This document shows positions 1 through 10,295 of a stretch of DNA of 64,000 bases, in pieces; position 1 is the first letter of the stretch; every line of letters starts with the position of its first letter. Below the pieces are notes generated by a model that was not told the origin of the DNA, made no database searches, and worked only from the letters and a program-made list of their open reading frames with translations. The translations under genes were made by a program, and so were the position numbers. Source of the stretch: Paramarasmius palmivorus (Eukaryota; Basidiomycota; Agaricomycetes; Agaricales; Marasmiaceae); contig JAYKXP010000039.1 of assembly GCA_037176845.1 (NCBI GenBank), positions 248,001 to 312,000 of the forward strand, written 5' to 3'.

Positions 1-154
1 CTTTCCCGCTGATTCAACGGGCTGTGCCACTCCTCGGGGAATAAAGGCGATCAGCAGCTGAAGTGACATGAGGCAACAAAGGATTCAGCAATATAAGGCG
101 CAAAGTGAGTTCTGATCCCCTACAATCCTTTCATTCCCCTCCAAGTCGTTTACG
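1..154. other. Left edge, upstream sequence of the first gene
   Basis: No coding sequence is supported here. It directly precedes the ATG at 155 and probably holds the promoter and 5' leader of that gene. The short pyrimidine-rich stretch at about 125-147 is compatible with a fungal transcription start region, but this is only an inference. Confidence 0.3.
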
Positions 155-763
155 ATGCCACCTTATGCTCCAATCTATTCAGGACATCCTGAAGAGACAA
201 GGGACAGGTCACAGCAAGGCGTAGACGATCATTGTGAAGAAAGACAAGGTATGTACCCCGATCAGTACCATAATGTTGTGGTTTTTGAAGTGACAACAGA
301 TCAACCTCTTTATGTGTCCACAGTACAGCGAGATGGACCCCGTGAAATCTCAAGTCACTTTTCAATGCAACCTTATATCATCGAAAAGCGACCGGACGGA
401 ACTGTTGTTGAATATTACCACCCACTCAGAAGTCGGAGAAGGCGAGGTGAGTGCTCCGCTTATAACCTATAAGAAAGATAGTTAACCTAACAATGATACA
501 TAGATTCGTACGATTCCGACATTGATTATTCAGAGTCACTGCATTCTCCTGCCAACCTACCCTCATCTCAGACTACGCAATCCGATTATAGGCAGCGCTC
601 CTCCATCTTCCTTTGTAATCTGTCTATGACGCTTTTATTACTATGCGGCGCTTTCACCTTATTGGCATCAGAATATGAAGAGGTTTCCGAGTTTACCAGA
701 TATTGTATCAACATTTTTCAGCAGAGATTTTCCTATCTTCTGTCCCTCCGTAATAGCCCATAA
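155..763 (+). CDS. Small hypothetical protein with one membrane segment
   Basis: Two exons, 155-446 and 504-763, joined over a 57-nt intron (GTGAGT...ATAG), give 183 residues. The frame stays open across the junction, which supports the splice. The N-terminal two thirds are hydrophilic, with an Arg-rich patch (RSRRRR) next to the intron followed by an acidic/serine stretch. Near residues 125-150 a hydrophobic segment (SMTLLLLCGAFTLL) looks like a single transmembrane helix, leaving a C-terminal tail of about 30 residues. No signal peptide or known domain is recognisable. It could be a lineage-specific tail-anchored or single-pass membrane protein. I do not recognise the family and assign no function. 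Confidence 0.55.
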
Positions 764-1581
764 TCTTTCAAACATAGTACTTTGCTAGTTAGAAGGATCA
801 ATAGTCGGAGCATACAGATCCCTCTTCGGAATTCATTTACATTACGAGTACAGCAGAATAATTGTCGACAATCACCGTAATATAGTCTCCCCTACTAACA
901 GAGATACTGTAACTCTCTGCGATAGGGCCCCCAAACACGGGTCCCCGATTTTCGTATCTATTCCTCACGTAGACGCCTTGAGTTAACTTACTGCAGACCG
1001 ATTATCGGTTAGTACATCCCGATTCTCGGGTGTGAGTAAAACCTCAGGCCTCAGGCCTCAGCTCATCACTTACAAGACACGTCCTTGCGCACATCGCTCC
1101 TGCACCAGTAGCAAATCATCACGGGCACTTCACCGAGCCTCTGTCCCGAAACGCGAGATCACGGTGCTCTTCACGGGAGATTCTCGGGTAATGTGAATTG
1201 GCACCCAAAAAGGACAGATATTTGGATGAATAAAGGACAAGTTTTTGGGCGCCAACAGTCAACCTATTTGAAGCCGAAAAGCATGGATTTCCTTTGTTAT
1301 TTATGGGTCAAAAATAGTGAGGTTTCTTCATTTATTTATGGGTTCAAAAATAGGACATATTTAGGGCTGTATTGAGGAGAGATTTGGGTGCGTACACAAG
1401 ACCAATTTCGACCTATAGATGTGATATATTTGGGACGGTAAAGGATACATTTATTTTATCATTTTCGCTACTGTTTCTTATAAAATTTCTCGGCCCGAAT
1501 ATTTGGTACTGCCACCTGTGATTCGAATTCCGACATCATGCGCCCACATCGGTAAAGTGCCATCAACGTTCAACATTCATC
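764..1581. other. Intergenic region, no gene seen
   Basis: About 0.8 kb without a supported coding sequence. It holds a tiny direct repeat (CCTCAGG units near 1041-1061). It also holds a short AT-rich repeated phrase (TTTATGGGTCAAAAATAG at about 1300 and a near copy with one extra T at about 1335). Upstream signals of the gene at 1582 probably lie in its right half. Confidence 0.35.
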
Positions 1582-2208
1582 ATGGATTCACCTTGGGATG
1601 AAGATGCGGACCCTGAAGCTAGCAGGAACGCTGAATGGACAAAGATATCAACAGAGTTCACTAATGTGCGTTTCGTTGCAGTCAAACATTGTTCGTCTCG
1701 TTACGATTTTCTCTTCCAGGCTGGTTATCGCGAAGGAATAACAGCAGGAAAGGAATCGGCTTTACAAGCGGGATTTGACGATGGTTTCGCGTCTATCGGA
1801 GCACCAATGGGCCGAGAAATGGGCATACTTCGAGGAATATCGTCTGCATTTGTTTCGCATCTCGTTGTCTCAAAAAATCTCCCCGACAACGACCCAACGG
1901 TCCTCGAGGCTCGGGCAATCACATCTCAACTAGCGAATGTTCGATTCTCAGACATAGCTCCGCGGGACTTGGAGGCTGAAGAACATGCACGAGAGCATCT
2001 GGAGATAGACGGGGAAGAAATGGATGAAAACGAAGAAGTGGCTGGTAAACGAGAGGTGGAAGGACTTGAAGACATGTTAGCAAAGTTGACTGCGGGTGCT
2101 AACCCATCTTCCGGTCATGAGAGACCGACTGTGGACGACGTGCATAGGCTCAAGGAAAGATTACAAACGCTTTGCGAGGCTGCAGGCCTAGACGTGAACT
2201 GGAGCTGA
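1582..2208 (+). CDS. YAE1: Yae1-like protein (deca-GX3 repeat)
   Basis: The diagnostic part is a run of glycines spaced every four residues (GYREGITAGKESALQAGF, then DDGF, G.PMG, LRG), which is the N-terminal domain of Yae1/Lto1-type proteins. In yeast, Yae1 with Lto1 acts as an adaptor that brings the ABC ATPase Rli1/ABCE1 to the cytosolic Fe-S targeting machinery. A stretch before the repeat does not fit the family and is best explained as a 54-nt intron (1666-1719, GTGCGT...TTCCAG). Because 54 is a multiple of three, the reading frame runs through it. Removing it puts EWTKISTEFTN directly before AGYREG, as expected, and gives about 190 residues. The C-terminal half is acidic and poorly conserved. 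The partner Lto1 is not in the window. Confidence 0.8.
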   Translation: MDSPWDEDADPEASRNAEWTKISTEFTNVRFVAVKHCSSRYDFLFQAGYREGITAGKESALQAGFDDGFASIGAPMGREMGILRGISSAFVSHLVVSKNLPDNDPTVLEARAITSQLANVRFSDIAPRDLEAEEHAREHLEIDGEEMDENEEVAGKREVEGLEDMLAKLTAGANPSSGHERPTVDDVHRLKERLQTLCEAAGLDVNWS

Positions 2209-3184
2209 TGTTGAGGACATGGCTGCAACCTCTTCCAATTTACCCGTCAGTTCACTAGAGATGGGCACATGGGATCAGGAAGACTCCGCAAGCGCTACGC
2301 CCTGCACCCATTCCACCCGCGTGAGTGTCCGAAGCAATCTTTATCTGAAGCGTTCCTGACATACTTTGCGTATTCTTCTCAGGACGTTCAGTCGCTAGTA
2401 GCACCAGGTAGCACCTAGCTAAAATGGATTGATCGGATGTATTCCGACGACGTGAATGAATACAGATTTATATCCGTACATCGCCGCCCAAAACCTCCTG
2501 TGGTTAGTTCGAACATAGTTCGTGGTGCCTAGCTATGTTACTCAGTTTTACGATGTGCCTCCCCCATAGAATTTCGATCTCCCATGTTCGTTCCGCAGGG
2601 ATAACCGTGGGCAAAAGCGTCGTAACCCATAATTACCTTCCTTTTTTGACAATATTTCCCGAGTAAGAGACCTGGCGACGAGCCGTAAGGTCCTTCTAAT
2701 CTAGCCAAATATGTCACTAAATGGTCCTTTTCAGTCCTGTCGACGATTCTGCCCACATATTTTCGTTGATTTGCCGAACAGGCCATGCAATTGGGAACCA
2801 AGGGGTACGGTCAGGATACGGTCTTATGCTTCAAGCACTCTCAGACTCAAGAACAATTCCATAGTGCACCACTATTAGGGGATAGCACTGTGAATATGGA
2901 AGAAAAGGCCGATGCGTTTTCCTTTGCTTAGATTTCCTAAGAGGGAGTCGACTGTAATCAGTGAACAGTAAAGAGGTGAGCATCTATGCAGACTCAGCTC
3001 CGTCAATCGACGTCTCACGCTGTCAGATTCTCCAACACGTACCATTCTTCTGTATAAGCATATCAAACACGATTCGGCGATGGTGGAACCACCCCGACGC
3101 AATACCTGTGATGAACCTAAATAAATCGAGCGCCTGAGGACACACTTAAAGTCTAGTTGGCTTTGTTGCTTCTGAATACACCTG
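2209..3184. other. Intergenic region, no confident gene
   Basis: Between the Yae1-like gene and the HET-like gene. A 46-codon reading frame with a possible intron starts at 2219 but is too weak to call (see rejected list). The rest shows no coding signal that I can support. Confidence 0.3.
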
Positions 3185-5590
3185 ATGGCAACCCAATCCA
3201 CACAGGATCTCTTCCTTCCCTCACTTGAATCTCAATCTCCAAAGCCACTGCCATACTGGCCCATTTCTTTCGCTCGCCTCTTTTGGGAAGAACCAGGCGT
3301 ACGGGGCCACACCTGGTTCTCTAGGCGCAGGGAAGATCGTCTACACCTCTTTGCAGGCATCATACGCTTTCTTTTTCACGTCATTCTAGCCCCAATCACC
3401 GCTATCCTCCCCTTGCTCCCAGTAGTCGCACCATTCATCGACCTTTTCACTCCTTTCAACGTTTCAGGTCTCTTTTCAAAGATCAACAAGTCCTCTGAGG
3501 TCGAATACAATCCAGACCACGTGGAAATCGAAACGGATATAACACTGCCAGACGCCGTCTTGTGGAATGCTCCGGGAGCCCGAGACTACCTCCTTGAGGA
3601 GTTTGATCCCAAGGCACTCATACATGACGATCGTTCCGATGTGTACGAGGCCGCCGGCTTTGAGCCTCGATGGATGCTGGAGGTTACCATTCGTGGTGGA
3701 CGATATATGAGCCACGAGCAAGTTGATTGGACACCAGCTAGACGAGCTCGCGGATATACAGCGCTGAGCTACCCCATGTCAGCAGCTTTCACGCTGTTTC
3801 AGGAAGCTGGGGAACAGACACAGGACAAGGGACACGGTGCCGCGCAATGGTCTCTTCGTGATAGGAAGAGAATATCGAAACAGTTCCTCATCCAGTATTG
3901 TTCTGCAGTAAGCGATCTTCAGCCTGATCGCGAGGAGTTTGTATGGCTCGGTAAGTGCAGTGATTATTCCGCCATAAATCGATTTTTGACAAGGTGGTCA
4001 GATGAGTTCTGCCTCTCTGCCAACAAAAAACTCGCACCCGACAAGGAGCAGCAGCAGAATGACGAAGCCGAGAGAACCGAAGCAGCTGGGGAGCGAAGCG
4101 AGGAGCTTGGTCGTCTCGCAGACATCTTTGCTGGGGCAAAGACAGTCGTCGTTTTCTGCGACAAGATTGACTGCAATCACGCTACATTCGAGTGCAGTTG
4201 GGGCAACCGGCTCTTCACGTTGGGCGAAATCCTCAACGCTAGCGAGACGAGACAGATGACTCTGAAAATGGGCCTCGATGAACATGGGAAAATGGTCAAA
4301 AAATGCCATGTAACGCTGGCTGAGTCCGGACATACCTTCCGACGACGGATGATGCATGAAGCAGCCATCGCCAAAAAGTGGCATTTGCATTCTATCCTAC
4401 GCCAGAGCACCAACAGCGGTAGCGACACCTGGCAGATGGCTATTCAGTCACTCATTGTAGAGGCCATGGGACGTGATCGGGCGTCTGGTTATGACTATCA
4501 CCAGTATCTTGGAAAAGGCTTAAACGGACTCCTGCCGCGCCGAGCCAAACTGCACCACCTCAAGGGAAAAGACGGCTGGGCTGACCTTGCGTGGCTGTTG
4601 GAGCTGAATCAAGGCTTCTACAACATGGCTGCTCTGGCTGCTGTATGCGGTCTTCCCTCACGTAGCGAGGAAAGTGGCTGGATAGGCCCTCCGATCGAAC
4701 CAAAAGCTGGTAATGAACGTTTAGAGCCGCTTGTAAGCGCGTTCACCGTCGGAGAAAGAGATCAAGTTGGACAGCTGATGGCACCACCGCTCAATGTGGT
4801 GGACGCACAGACAATCGGACTCCACCCCTATGTTCGAAGGGATAGCAACGCATTGTTCAACAACGAGGACACAAAAAAAGCCAGAATGATCTCAATGGTG
4901 CTTCTGGTCATCTTCTACGGGGTTGGAGTAGTGCTAATTATCACTCCGCTACTAAGCGACTCGAAGGACCCCAACTTCCCAATACTCGAGTTCGGCGCTG
5001 TCATTGTCTACCTCTCTTCTCTTGCGTTCAATCTCTTCAGCTTAGTAGCCAGTACTCGATATATCGAACGCAGTGGATGGGTTTTTCTGAGCGAAAAAGA
5101 GTGGACAGGCCCAGAACGTCGCAAGGGCAACGCTGCTTGGGGAAAAGGTGGAGATGTAATTCAGAAACTGAGGCGACTCGATCCGACACTTGATCTCATA
5201 GAATGGGGGAAACGGCAGATGGTCCCTGAATGGGAACCCGAATCTGAACCACAGGGCAAGTTTATGCGAGGTTGTTTAGTGGACCTTCGCACTGGAACCG
5301 TCGTGCGTACTGTGGTATCTGAAGAACCAAACTCGATGATGGCACTGGCAATCCATGGAAGTGGCATTACCTACATGCTTTTGCATCGTCCAGAAAGTCC
5401 TGGTGGAGTTGCACGAAGAGTTGGTATGGCTAGCCTACCACCTTTCACACTTTCCCAGACTAAACGAATCGGAGCAATTAAAATCGGAATGTACAAAGAC
5501 GAAGAGAAGAAGGAGCCAAGCACGATCGGCGAAACGGTATTGGGCTGTTTGAGTCTGGGAATGGGAAATTCTCGAGACGATGAATACTAG
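3185..5590 (+). CDS. HET-like (heterokaryon incompatibility-type) membrane protein
   Basis: The central part matches the layout of basidiomycete HET-domain proteins: TALSYP (equivalent of the ALSYxW block), then VWLDEFCLS, then LGRLADIFAGAKTVVVF. The VWL-D-EFCL motif only appears when a 51-nt intron (3951-4001, GTAAGT...GTCAG) is removed. The intron is in phase and stop-free, so an unspliced reading stays open at 801 codons; the spliced protein is 784 residues. Hydrophobic segments are seen near residues 60-90 (RFLFHVILAPITAILPLLPV) and again near 555-615 (two helices: VLLVIFYGVGVVLIITPLL and an AVIVYLSSLAF helix). HET domains in ascomycetes trigger cell death on allorecognition; in basidiomycetes the role of these membrane-linked relatives is largely unknown, so a function in self/non-self recognition is inference. 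The start at 3185 is the first ATG of the frame. Confidence 0.7.
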   Translation: MATQSTQDLFLPSLESQSPKPLPYWPISFARLFWEEPGVRGHTWFSRRREDRLHLFAGIIRFLFHVILAPITAILPLLPVVAPFIDLFTPFNVSGLFSKINKSSEVEYNPDHVEIETDITLPDAVLWNAPGARDYLLEEFDPKALIHDDRSDVYEAAGFEPRWMLEVTIRGGRYMSHEQVDWTPARRARGYTALSYPMSAAFTLFQEAGEQTQDKGHGAAQWSLRDRKRISKQFLIQYCSAVSDLQPDREEFVWLGKCSDYSAINRFLTRWSDEFCLSANKKLAPDKEQQQNDEAERTEAAGERSEELGRLADIFAGAKTVVVFCDKIDCNHATFECSWGNRLFTLGEILNASETRQMTLKMGLDEHGKMVKKCHVTLAESGHTFRRRMMHEAAIAKKWHLHSILRQSTNSGSDTWQMAIQSLIVEAMGRDRASGYDYHQYLGKGLNGLLPRRAKLHHLKGKDGWADLAWLLELNQGFYNMAALAAVCGLPSRSEESGWIGPPIEPKAGNERLEPLVSAFTVGERDQVGQLMAPPLNVVDAQTIGLHPYVRRDSNALFNNEDTKKARMISMVLLVIFYGVGVVLIITPLLSDSKDPNFPILEFGAVIVYLSSLAFNLFSLVASTRYIERSGWVFLSEKEWTGPERRKGNAAWGKGGDVIQKLRRLDPTLDLIEWGKRQMVPEWEPESEPQGKFMRGCLVDLRTGTVVRTVVSEEPNSMMALAIHGSGITYMLLHRPESPGGVARRVGMASLPPFTLSQTKRIGAIKIGMYKDEEKKEPSTIGETVLGCLSLGMGNSRDDEY

Positions 5591-5660
5591 CTTCAGTTCT
5601 TGGTTTTGATACATTGTCTCTTTGGAATACGAATACACGTCCCTCTCTGCTTTTCTGTGT

Positions 5661-8600
5661 CTACAGATTACGCTCGATGAAGCTTTCGATAATTCCAGCG
5701 CTAGTTAAGGGATATTCCTTCAACTGCACCTCGTCGTTCACGATGAACGTATTAGGCTGCATGAAGATTTTACGAGGCTGCAGGATAATTTATCTTAGAG
5801 AAACTCTTCCGCTCAATGTAATAGACGCGTACCTGTTTCTTCTTCAAGACCAAGTCCCTAATTTCGCCTTCCCATCCATCGAGGGGTTTGGTGAGCTGAG
5901 CATAGAATGCACGAGCGCCGGCGCCGTCTGCTGTACTCTTACGAACTTGTAGCTCGATCAAGAGTTTGCCAGCGACATCCTTGCCCTTTTTGAGAACAGC
6001 GTCACGGTCAACCTAAGTACAATGTCGCCGTTAGTGTTTGTATGTACATAGATGAAGCATGGACGACATACCCGGACGTAGACATTCTCTAACTTCCCAT
6101 CCGAACTCCGTATCTCCTCTAGCCTTGCAATGCCATTGGTCATCAAGAACTGAGTGATACCTAAACTAAAAGACGATCAGAATGAATATCGTTGTAATGG
6201 ATTTAGGTTGAACATACCGGGCTTGCATGTGTGCTTGTCCGTGCTTCTTGGTAGCGGGGTCATAGAATTCAAGAGCTCGGAGACCTGCACGGGCCATGAG
6301 GAGGAAGGTAATGTATACAATATCTTCGATCTCTTTCTTGTCTTTGTACTGGAAAGGGAAATGAGCTCTCGACCTCTATTATATGAACATCCCTTACGCC
6401 AAATATTTCCAGGATTTCGAGATTGTTTGCCACTGGTGGATGGTTAGGTTGGGAGGATCATTATGGGGAGACAATCGGCTTACAGTACAACGCCACGGTC
6501 TCCGCTCTGCATTCCTCCATCGAAGAAGAGACCTCACCAAGTACAGAATCTGGGGTTTGTCCCGGTTTGTACCACGAGGTGCTAAAGAACAAGGTCAACA
6601 ACGTCTGATAGAGCCATATGGGTCATACATACATGGGCTTTCCCGTCAAAGGATTGATAACCTATACACGAGATCCCTTTAGTGCTATACCGCAGCCGAG
6701 AACTCGAGGTTACGGCTCACCTTTTCGGGGTCAAAATTCTTCCTTCCATCGTTTTGCTCTTGGAACAACTTACCCGAGCCATGGCCTAGCAGTTCGTGAT
6801 TGGCAACCTGAAGCTCAAATGCTTTGCTGTCCAGAGCGTTGTAGAGTGCCACATCATCGGGATGTATGAATGTAAGCTCTTCATCTAAAATCAAGGACAT
6901 TCGCAAGTACTTCGTGACAGATTGGACTAGACCTACTTGGAGCTTTGGCAGCGAGGATATTCTGGTGTAGAGATGATGTCAATACGTTAAAATCGAGCCA
7001 TAAGACTGACATACGGCCAAAGACACGTTCTTGAATCCAGTGGATTCGCGAATGTCATAGTAATTCTGAAACACTGGTTGGTACAAACAAAACATCTGAA
7101 TGCTGCGTTGCGTACCGGAATCTATTTAAGAAAGTCAGGAATAGCCCATTGGGAACGAAGTAGAAAGGCATACGTTAATACCAGCGGGTATACCTGAGAT
7201 GCGACGGAAATTTTACTATAGGCACTCGTACATGTTACAAAAACTCACCTCCTGTAGCGAATGACACAACTTCTAAAGCAGTGAAATCGGGCTTTCTGAA
7301 TACATCGACTTCAAAATCTTTGCCCCAGGGAAGTGTCTTGATGAGCTCAGGTGCTTTTGCTACAAGGATGTCGTATTTGGCACTAAGCTCCTTGTTGACG
7401 ATAGCTGTGAATCCTTCCCATTCTGCCCTTCCACCATAGGGATCAACGTAAGTCTCGATGAACTGAGGAAACGGTCAAGCAAACACTAGCCCAATAGCTG
7501 GCATGCGGACGCACTCCAATATATGATTCAACGACGGGTCCAACATCCTTCACCCACTCTGTTGATCCTTTCTTATGTTCTTCAATGGAGCCGGTGGCGA
7601 AACTGGTTGGTAAAATATCACCATATGCGGGATATACGTGACGAATATTCCACGTACGACTTGATATAAGCCTCAATCATTGCTGTCTCGTGTTCATTGG
7701 CTGTGTATTTTTTGGCCTGCGCGTGTTTTTTCAGTAGAGATTCATGTGTCCCCCAAACCGAGGCACTTACCTCCTTCAAGGCAGCTACTGCCTTTTTCAG
7801 CGCAGACGAATGGTCTCCGTATTCCACACTGAGCTTGATCTTGCTGGATTTCACCTCAAGGTCATGAAGTTTAGCTGGCTGGGATTCAGCAGACGCAACT
7901 AGGAGTGTGAAGTCCCCTGGTCCGTTCTTCTTTACACTTAGAAGACATGGATGTCGACAAATTGAAGTAAAAAGTTGTAGAAAAGGCCTCGTACCGAGTG
8001 TTCAAAATATCGATTCCTAGTTGTTCTGCAGCTGTTTGGACTTGAGCTACTTCTTCATCCAATATGCTTTCTCCCAGATAATAGTTGGAGATATGACCTT
8101 CGCTGCGCTTTCCGATGAACAATGCCGAGGATGGGCTAGATGCATATATATGTTCTTGAAGCTGAATTTCCGTTTAGTTCTGATGTCGACAAAAAGCTTC
8201 AAGTGACACACACCGAATCCCATAGCTCAGACGCTTTACTCGATTGCGAGGCTCGTACGACGGCTTCAAACTTATCTTGGGGGAGTCGAGGAATGATCTT
8301 CGTAAAACCAAAGGAGCGATAGTTGACTAAATTGCTGAGAACTCTATGGAACGGAAATATTGAGTAGGGCTAAAGAGAAAGGTGAGCTGGAGACGTACTG
8401 CACGGTGTACTGCATGAGATCCTCCCATTCGACATCTGAAAGTCCGGCCTTGGTCTTCAGTGCGTCCAAATCAGCCAATTTTCCGTTGTCATTAAAGGTC
8501 AAAATCAAGAGATCATAAAGAGCTACGAGTTCGAGTTGTAAAGTGCTTGATCACCATTTAGAACGCGATAAACTCACCAATAGCTTGTGGTGTCCACTGT

Positions 8601-8814
8601 TCCTGAATGATCCTTGCACCAGCCCATGCAGCCTCTGACACGAAATGTGTATACTTCTTCTCCTTTGCACTGTCAAATTTGTCAAGAGGTTGCTGGAATC
8701 GCGATTGGGAATTTCGGACCTAAGCTGGGCGAAAGATTGAGCGATGTTCAAGCTACACAGAGGTGCTGCACGATCAGCGAGAAAACGTTCTGTATTCGCT
8801 GCAGAGGATGCCAT
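5661..8814 (-). CDS. DPP3: Dipeptidyl peptidase III (zinc peptidase M49), 21 exons
   Basis: Cleaves dipeptides from the N-terminus of short peptides; normally cytosolic. The M49 zinc motif HELLGH is present (exon 6721-6884) with the downstream EECRAE glutamate motif (exon 6484-6581). The conserved blocks [49 protein letters not shown] and HMQAR all fall in order. Introns on plus-strand coordinates: 5778-5832, 6013-6071, 6166-6217, 6349-6397, 6433-6483, 6582-6632, 6662-6720, 6885-6936, 6962-7014, 7066-7115, 7122-7173, 7194-7248, 7463-7514, 7603-7657, 7717-7770, 7937-7994, 8136-8211, 8344-8398, 8523-8577, 8670-8719. Exon lengths sum to 687 codons (686 residues), close to the usual 680-740. Exon 7116-7121 is only six bases and encodes the Ile-Pro of the conserved GINIPNY motif. 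In-frame upstream ATGs at 8982 and 8913 would add an Arg-rich, mitochondrial-type leader; 8814 is chosen as the cytosolic start. Confidence 0.93.
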
Positions 8815-8982
8815 GAATCGAGGAATGAAATGTCTGTATGATGGAAGTCGATAACCACGAGGGATGCCTGAGCTGGAGGTCCGGAATGCGCGCAAGCTCA
8901 GCGTGGATATCATATGCTTCCAAAAGTCACGAACTTCTCTTTGACTGCTTCTATCACTGGACTCGCTCGAGACTCGCTTCAC

Positions 8983-9519
8983 TCCGGATTTCTCCCGTCG
9001 CGTCGCGGTTGCTCCTGAATTTCGTTATTCTCATTGGTCAACTTTACCCAAGGTTAAACGTTAAAGGTTTGCACCGTTTGCGCATCGGAATCCGAGCTAA
9101 AGGGTGCATAGGAATCTACGGGAATCAGCTCAACCCAGGCCGTATGGTTGAAGAAGAGTTGCGCATGGCTTTCTGTATCAACATGCCAATTCACATTGAG
9201 TTCATGAGTTCATCAAATCCCTACAAGGCGAGTTCCATAAAGTTACAATTGTCCATCTCCTGATCTCGTTTTCTCGTCTCTAACTTGAAGGCACCTGTGG
9301 CTCCTGCATGCACGATCATGAGTACGCCGTCATGCTAAAAAAAATTCCACGAACACAGAGACATTTAGACACCCTGTCCAGTTAATTCAACTGGGTCGGG
9401 TAGGATATGGATGGCTGAAGAAGCCTCTGAGAAGCCTTTGGTGGACATTTGGCGGTATTAATAACTGGGTTCTTGGTCGAGATTTCGAGTCCAAATCCAT
9501 GCCCGGTTGCAGTTGTCAA
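8983..9519. other. Upstream region of DPP3, no gene seen
   Basis: No supported coding sequence. It should contain the DPP3 promoter and leader (DPP3 is read leftwards from here). A plus-strand reading frame at 8838-9263 overlaps DPP3 exon 1 and shows no family features. Confidence 0.3.
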
Positions 9520-9871
9520 CTAATTGTCTGACAGTGCTTCAAAGTTGCTGCCGCATTCTCCACCTTTACGCAAGAAGACTACAGTAATATTTACATCTGT
9601 GCCGTGGCCCATCATTGCGCTGGGCTCACTGTGGCGGTAGACCTCAAGCAAGAACTCAAGTTGCTCTATACTGCAGTGGTAAACCACTCCGCAGACCTCC
9701 AACCACGATCGCCACAAGTTGGCCACAAGGTTATGTATCGCTAATTCCGATTCGGATAATCGCATTTGTGTCACTCCAACTTTTACGAAACTGAGCGGTA
9801 AGCCTCTCCAACAGAGCCTTGGTCATCTTCTGGGCGCTGTTTTGATATCGGTCGTAGACGATTGCTATCAT
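9520..9871 (-). CDS. Possible small two-exon gene, function unknown
   Basis: Reading from ATG at 9871 to a stop at 9520-9522, two open segments can be joined by a 40-nt intron (GTTGGAGTG...AATTAG, roughly 9734-9773) with the frame kept, giving about 103 residues. The peptide has amphipathic helical stretches (NSAQKMTKALLERL; SIEQLEFLLEVYRH) and no membrane segment. I do not recognise it, and the donor (GTTGGA) is weak. It could equally be non-coding sequence between DPP3 and the esterase. Transcript data would decide. Confidence 0.25.
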
Positions 9872-10295
9872 TCGCAGAATAATTCATAAATCAAGCTAAA
9901 GGCTACTAGTAGTTGAGTGTTATGATCAGGTGCGGGTTACCGTTTTTGTTACTTTGCGGGTGGCCTGTCATTGCACGGGCAAAGCCATTTTGACATTTAG
10001 CTCTTGGTTAATTCACATTTATACTGCATTAGCTGTTTTGCAATTCTCATTCGACTCTGATCATACTATTACCATACAGCGTCCGTTGACATGCGAATGA
10101 ATCCCTTCCTTCGATAATCGCAACATATATCTTACACTTCGAAGGTGTCTCACGTCGGATTCCGCCAAATCCGACGATTCCATTTTTTCCGTCCTCGGCT
10201 TTCCCGTTAGCCTACCAATCTGTACCATTTAAGACGTTATTCGATGTCTACTGTCCTCTGTGATACCTTCCCCCTACGATACCCTCACCTGTCAG
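9872..10295. other. Upstream region of the carboxylesterase, no gene seen
   Basis: About 420 nt without a gene. The esterase start region follows. A CCTGTCAG just before the chosen ATG at 10296 could be a splice acceptor, so a short 5' exon or leader intron in this stretch is possible. Confidence 0.25.

Noticed and set aside
1041..1061. Short CCTCAGG tandem repeat
   Set aside because: Fewer than three units; too short to be a meaningful array.
2219..2418. Short reading frame of 46 codons with a possible intron just after the Yae1-like gene
   Set aside because: Tiny, no family feature, and it begins 11 nt after the Yae1 stop; better explained as 3' UTR.
6885..6961. Apparent frame conflict in DPP3 before the HELLGH exon
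   Set aside because: Using the acceptor TTTTAG at the left end of intron 6885-6936 gives KAPNEELTF in frame; the gene is intact here.
8838..9263. Open frame of 141 codons on the plus strand over DPP3 exon 1
   Set aside because: It overlaps the DPP3 start antisense, and neither sequence nor length suggests a real protein.
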